Source: an uncultured Collinsella sp. (lineage in GTDB: Bacteria > Actinomycetota > Coriobacteriia > Coriobacteriales > Coriobacteriaceae). From it: a DNA stretch of 7,607 bases. The stretch spans positions 1 through 7,607 of the forward strand of contig CABUXL010000080.1 in assembly GCA_902495525.1 (NCBI GenBank). The letters run 5' to 3'. A model generated the notes under the pieces. That model was not told the DNA's origin. It searched no databases and saw only the letters and a program-made list of their open reading frames with translations. The position numbers and the translations under genes are program-made. Positions 4,984 to 7,607 of the stretch are shown here, piece after piece (position 1 is the first letter of the stretch; each line of letters begins with the position of its first letter).

Positions 4984-6178
4984 GGCAGGCGATAATCTCA
5001 TCCGAAAGATCGAGGGCGGAATTGGTCACGGCGTCCATATCGTAGTAACGATACTCGGCCAGACGACCCACCGGGTGGAAGTTCGTCAGGTTCTGGACGC
5101 GCTCAAGATAGCGCTCATAGAGCTCACGGTTCTCGGGCTCAAGAATGGCGTAGTACGGCATCTCGCCCGAGCCGGGCGTATAGGCCTTGGAGTACTCCTT
5201 CATGATGGTGGTCTTGCCGGGCAGGACCTGACCGGTCATGTTCTTGAACTCGGTGATACGCGTGTAGTCCTCGCTCGTGGTGTAGTTGACGGTGCCCACG
5301 GGCTGGAACTGGTCCATATCGAGCGTCTCGAACTTCATATCGAGCGTGCGGTACGGCAACGCACCCAAGTCGAGGTTGAACAGCTCATCGAGAGGACCGG
5401 TATAGACAATCTCGCCGCCGTAGACCTTGCCATCGATCTTGACGGTGGTCTCGTCGATCTCAAAGAGATCGCGGGCGTCCACGTCGCAGAACACGTCGAT
5501 CAGATCGTGGTCGAGCATGTGCTCAAAGAGCGCCGTGTAGCCCTCCTGCGGCATGCCCTGGAAGGGAGCTTGCGGGAAGTAGCGGTCATCATCACCCACA
5601 AAGACGGGAACGCGGCCGGTGATCGAGGGGTCGATCTGATCGGGCGTCTGGCCCCACTGTTTCATGGTGTAATGCAAAAAGACGTTCTCGTAGACGTAAT
5701 CGGCGACCTCGGCAAGATCCGGGTCGTTCTTCTTACGCAGCTCCATGATGGGCACCTTGACGTCCTTGCCAAAGGTCTCCACGAGCTTCTGATACAGCTC
5801 CTCGCCGCGCTCGTCACCAAAGGCGAGCTTGAGACTCGCATGGTTGAAGGGCACGGGCATAAGGGTACCGTTGATGTTGGCGAGCACCTTGTGCTGATAA
5901 TCCGTCCACTTGGTAAAGCGCGACAGGAAATTGTGCACGCGCTCGTTAAAGGTGTGATAGATATGCGGACCGTACTCATGGATCAGGATTCCGGCCTCGT
6001 CAGTGCAGTCATAGGCATTGCCCGCAATGTGGCTACGGCGCTCCAAAACGGCAACACGATAGCCGATGGTCTCGGCAAGACGGCGGGCGCAAACGGCACC
6101 GGCATATCCAGCACCGACGACAATCATGTCGTACGCGCCGGCGTTAAAGCCTTCAGGCAGGCCTGAGGTAATCTGCAT
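4976..6178 (-). CDS. glf: UDP-galactopyranose mutase
   Basis: The product is a 400-residue cytosolic flavoenzyme that interconverts UDP-galactopyranose and UDP-galactofuranose, the precursor of galactofuranose in cell-surface glycans. A Rossmann FAD site, VGAGYAGA (21-28), is followed by the Glu that binds FAD ribose (Glu46, in VLERR) and by HIAGNAYD (50-57). Family blocks follow: HEYGPHIYHTF (67-77), YTMKQWG (170-176), FPQAPFQGMPQEGY (201-214), YTGPLDE (259-265), the substrate-binding Arg277 region LPYRTLD, KEYS (327-330), and GRLAEYRYYDMD (371-382). These match the essential Trp, Arg and Tyr positions of characterised bacterial enzymes. It is longer than the E. coli protein (367) partly because of about 16 extra N-terminal residues. 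The start is supported by AAGGAG about six bases upstream. It leads a two-gene unit with the downstream glycosyltransferase. Confidence 0.96.
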   Translation of the reverse strand: MQITSGLPEGFNAGAYDMIVVGAGYAGAVCARRLAETIGYRVAVLERRSHIAGNAYDCTDEAGILIHEYGPHIYHTFNERVHNFLSRFTKWTDYQHKVLANINGTLMPVPFNHASLKLAFGDERGEELYQKLVETFGKDVKVPIMELRKKNDPDLAEVADYVYENVFLHYTMKQWGQTPDQIDPSITGRVPVFVGDDDRYFPQAPFQGMPQEGYTALFEHMLDHDLIDVFCDVDARDLFEIDETTVKIDGKVYGGEIVYTGPLDELFNLDLGALPYRTLDMKFETLDMDQFQPVGTVNYTTSEDYTRITEFKNMTGQVLPGKTTIMKEYSKAYTPGSGEMPYYAILEPENRELYERYLERVQNLTNFHPVGRLAEYRYYDMDAVTNSALDLSDEIIACHA

Positions 6179-6221
6179 CGATACTCCTTGTCAAAAGCCA
6201 CGGGCTCGTTAGCTGGGCTTT

Positions 6222-6240
6222 TCTCGAACATTCTTCGAGA
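6222..6240. promoter_or_regulatory. Short palindrome in the glf leader, possible operator
   Basis: TCTCGAA (6222-6228) and TTCGAGA (6234-6240) form a perfect 7-bp inverted repeat with a 5-bp gap. It lies downstream of the predicted glf transcription start and 44 nt before the start codon. It could be a repressor site or a small hairpin in the mRNA. It lacks the GTTC half of a standard LexA box, and no regulator is recognised. Confidence 0.4.
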
Positions 6241-6256
6241 CATATTTATCAGAGCG

Positions 6257-6282
6257 ATTATAGCGCTAATGCGTCCTATAAT
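6257..6282. promoter_or_regulatory. Facing -10 boxes of the divergent glf and pta promoters
   Basis: TATAAT at 6277-6282 is a consensus -10 on the plus strand, giving a start near 6289 for pta. ATTATA at 6257-6262 reads as a consensus TATAAT on the minus strand, giving a start near 6250 for glf. The two boxes form a 7-bp inverted repeat, ATTATAG/CTATAAT, 12 bp apart. Neither has a good -35 at 16-18 bp (GCGATT and CTCATT with 17-bp spacers). The core promoters overlap, so the two polymerases may compete or need an activator. Confidence 0.55.
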
Positions 6283-6307
6283 GAGCTTGCCACACAAGGA
6301 AAGCTCA
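6282..6307 (+). other. Small hairpin at the start of the pta leader
   Basis: TGAGCTT (6282-6288) and AAGCTCA (6301-6307) form a 7-bp stem with a 12-nt loop near the predicted transcription start. If the start is at 6289, only the right arm is transcribed, so this may act as DNA dyad symmetry rather than as RNA. Confidence 0.3.
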
Positions 6308-6334
6308 AGCACCGCGGCGTACATAATTGAAAGG

Positions 6335-6360
6335 TAAACCCGCTAGCAGCGGGTTTATTC
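6335..6360 (+). terminator. Hairpin in the pta leader, possible attenuator
   Basis: A perfect 10-bp stem, TAAACCCGCT (6335-6344) with AGCGGGTTTA (6348-6357) and a 3-nt loop, ends in TTTATTC. This resembles a weak intrinsic terminator acting rightward, 50 nt before the pta start and about 45 nt after the predicted transcription start. No gene ends just before it on the plus strand, so it would work as a leader attenuator or end a short RNA. Confidence 0.5.
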
Positions 6361-6409
6361 GTGTACAGACGGGCGCCTGGAGCTTAGCGAAACGCTTGTA
6401 AGGAGTAAC

Positions 6410-7390
6410 ATGAGCGATTTCCTAAACCGTATGAAGTCTGCCGCCAAGGCCGACCTTAAGACCATCGTCCTGCCCGAGGGCGAGGATCCGCGCACCATCG
6501 TCGCGGCCAACAAGATCATCGAGGAAGGCCTGGCCAACATCGTCATCCTGGGCGATCCCAACGAGATCAACGTCCCCGGCGCCACCGTCATCGATCCGCG
6601 CAACGCCGAGAAGCACGAGGAGTACGCACAGAAGTTTGCCGAGCTCCGCGCCAAGAAGGGCGTTACCATCGAGCAGGCTCGCGCCCAGGTGATGGACGCT
6701 ACCTACTTTGGCACCATGATGGTCAAGATGGGCGATGCCGACGGCCTGGTCTCCGGCGCCTGCCACTCCACTGCCGACACTCTGCGCCCTGCGCTTCAGA
6801 TCCTCAAGACCGCCCCGGGCACCAAGCTGGTCTCGGCCTTCTTCGTGATGTGCACCGATACCCCGCAGTTCGGCACCGACGGCACGCTGATCTTCGCCGA
6901 CTGCGGCCTCAACATCAACCCGTCCTCCGACGAGCTCTCCGAGATCGCCATCGCCTCCGCTCACTCCTGGTCCACCTTCATGGGCAACGTTGAGCCGCAC
7001 GTGGCCATGCTCTCCTACTCCACCATGGGCTCCGCTGGCGGCGAGGTCGCCAAGAAGGTCCAGGAGGCTGTGAAGTTCTGCAAGGAGAAGGCTCCCGAGC
7101 TCGCCATCGATGGTGACCTGCAGCTCGACGCCGCTATCGTCCCCACCGTCGCCCAGCTCAAGGCTCCCGGCTCCTCCGTCGCCGGTAAGGCCAACGTGCT
7201 CGTGTTCCCCGACCTCGAGGCCGGCAACATCGGCTACAAGCTGGTCCAGCGCTTCGCCGGCGCCGACGCTTACGGCCCCATCCTGCAGGGCATCGCCAAG
7301 CCGGTTAACGACCTTTCGCGCGGCTGCTCTGCCGACGACATCGTGGGTGTCGTGGCCATCACCGCCGTCCAGGCTCAGATGGCTGAGTAG
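6410..7390 (+). CDS. pta: Phosphate acetyltransferase (phosphotransacetylase)
   Basis: The product is 326 residues, the length of the short single-domain phosphotransacetylases. It converts acetyl-CoA and phosphate to acetyl-phosphate and CoA in the cytosol, the first step of the Pta-Ack route that yields ATP and acetate in fermenters. Motifs include IVLPEGEDPRT (19-29), DGLVSGACHSTADTLRPAL (111-129), and the C-terminal GPILQGIAKPVNDLSRGCS (289-307). Ser303, Arg304 and Asp310 correspond to the catalytic Ser309, Arg310 and Asp316 of the Methanosarcina thermophila enzyme, with identical spacing. A strong AAGGAG ribosome site precedes the ATG. Codon choice is biased to C-ending and AAG codons, as expected for a highly expressed gene. 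The gene stands alone: no acetate kinase gene follows, only a hairpin and then a convergent gene. Confidence 0.96.
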   Translation: MSDFLNRMKSAAKADLKTIVLPEGEDPRTIVAANKIIEEGLANIVILGDPNEINVPGATVIDPRNAEKHEEYAQKFAELRAKKGVTIEQARAQVMDATYFGTMMVKMGDADGLVSGACHSTADTLRPALQILKTAPGTKLVSAFFVMCTDTPQFGTDGTLIFADCGLNINPSSDELSEIAIASAHSWSTFMGNVEPHVAMLSYSTMGSAGGEVAKKVQEAVKFCKEKAPELAIDGDLQLDAAIVPTVAQLKAPGSSVAGKANVLVFPDLEAGNIGYKLVQRFAGADAYGPILQGIAKPVNDLSRGCSADDIVGVVAITAVQAQMAE

Positions 7391-7446
7391 CTGACATATC
7401 CCCTCGGGACCCTACAGGGTAAAGCTCTGAAAACGTCCTCGGACAT

Positions 7447-7491
7447 GCATGAAACCCCCGCTGCGCACTTCGTGCGGCGGGGGTTTCATGC
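7447..7491. terminator. Strong hairpin between convergent genes, probably bidirectional terminator
   Basis: A perfect 15-bp stem (7447-7461 with 7477-7491) carries C5/G5 runs flanked by AAA and TTT inside the stem, with a further CGCAC/GTGCG pairing near the tip. On either strand an RNA would have the G-run followed by UUU. It lies 56 nt after the pta stop and 12 nt before the stop of the gene on the opposite strand, so it probably serves both. Confidence 0.75.
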
Positions 7492-7503
7492 GTCCTGACG
7501 CTC

Positions 7504-7607
7504 CTATTTGGCAAGGTGTTTTTTAGAATCCATTTTGCGCTCGGCCTCGAAGGCTTGCCTGTCCCAATTGAGCGGGAGCCCCGCCTCGACCCACGCCTCG
7601 TAGGCCC
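7504..7607 (-). CDS. C-terminal end of an unidentified protein (rest beyond the window)
   Basis: A minus-strand frame enters from the right edge and ends with TAG at 7506-7504, giving 33 residues in total. The text runs AYEAWVEAGLPLNWDRQAFE and ends in a basic tail with MDSKKHLAK. Coding character is good: no stops, sensible codon use and a charged hydrophilic tail. The hairpin just beyond the stop fits a gene end. I do not recognise the family from so short a piece; an Ala/Glu/Trp-rich segment followed by a Lys-rich tail suggests a soluble, helical C-terminus. Confidence 0.7.
   Translation of the reverse strand, partial: AYEAWVEAGLPLNWDRQAFEAERKMDSKKHLAK

Noticed and set aside
4895..6166. 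Very long plus-strand open frame (423 codons) opposite glf
   Set aside because: It is antisense to a clear UDP-galactopyranose mutase. The predicted protein is a His/Val/Gly-rich artefact of codon bias on the other strand, with no recognisable domain.
6222..6240. LexA (SOS) box in the glf leader
   Set aside because: The site reads TCGAA-N5-TTCGA and lacks the GAAC/GTTC symmetry of Actinobacterial and Gram-positive LexA boxes. Kept only as an unassigned palindrome.
6281..6337. Possible 18-codon leader peptide ending at the pta leader hairpin
   Set aside because: The stop coincides neatly with the hairpin, but the ATG overlaps the predicted -10 box, so it would not be on the transcript, and no ribosome site precedes it.

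Overview
The window looks like a piece of chromosome from a moderately high-GC, Gram-positive gut anaerobe. Protein style, codon use and hairpin-rich intergenic spacers point to Coriobacteriia (Actinomycetota), most likely Collinsella or a close relative. This assignment comes from general recognition, not a search, and no rRNA or marker gene is present to prove it.

Layout from left to right. Positions 1-857 (minus strand, cut by the left edge): most of a DMT/EamA-family membrane transporter. Positions 858-1357: a 500-nt non-coding stretch. It holds a strong minus-strand hairpin with a T-tract, sitting between a plausible minus-strand promoter and the transporter gene, and a 15-bp inverted repeat further right. 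Positions 1358-2478 (plus): a tightly overlapping pair, a DJ-1/PfpI-family protein followed by a Maf nucleotide pyrophosphatase. Positions 2580-3581 (plus): a self-processing P1-family (DmpA/NylC-like) N-terminal-nucleophile peptidase. Positions 3582-3951: a convergent intergenic region with two long palindromic elements in opposite orientation and the relic 3' end of a glycosyltransferase gene. Positions 6178 down to 3952 (minus): a two-gene unit, UDP-galactopyranose mutase (glf) followed by a family 2 glycosyltransferase, with the genes overlapping by 8 nt. Positions 6179-6409: a divergent control region with facing -10 boxes and a hairpin in the leader of the next gene. Positions 6410-7390 (plus): phosphate acetyltransferase (pta), closed by a strong hairpin at 7447-7491. 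Positions 7504-7607 (minus): the C-terminal 33 codons of an unidentified gene entering from the right edge.

How the genes work together: Glf would supply UDP-galactofuranose and the coupled GT2 enzyme probably uses this or a related sugar for a surface glycan. Pta serves acetyl-CoA/acetyl-phosphate conversion in fermentation. DJ-1 and Maf are housekeeping or damage-control proteins that are probably co-transcribed.

The most notable non-gene signal is the pair of nested palindromes at 3594-3718 and 3810-3919. They share a core of roughly 55 nt, including two compensatory base-pair changes in the apical stem, but have unrelated, perfectly self-complementary outer arms of 29 and 21 bp. Each copy has the same orientation relative to the gene it follows. 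This looks like a structured 3'-end element, or a palindromic repeat family, under selection for folding. The second notable signal is the possible attenuator-type leader ahead of the transporter gene.
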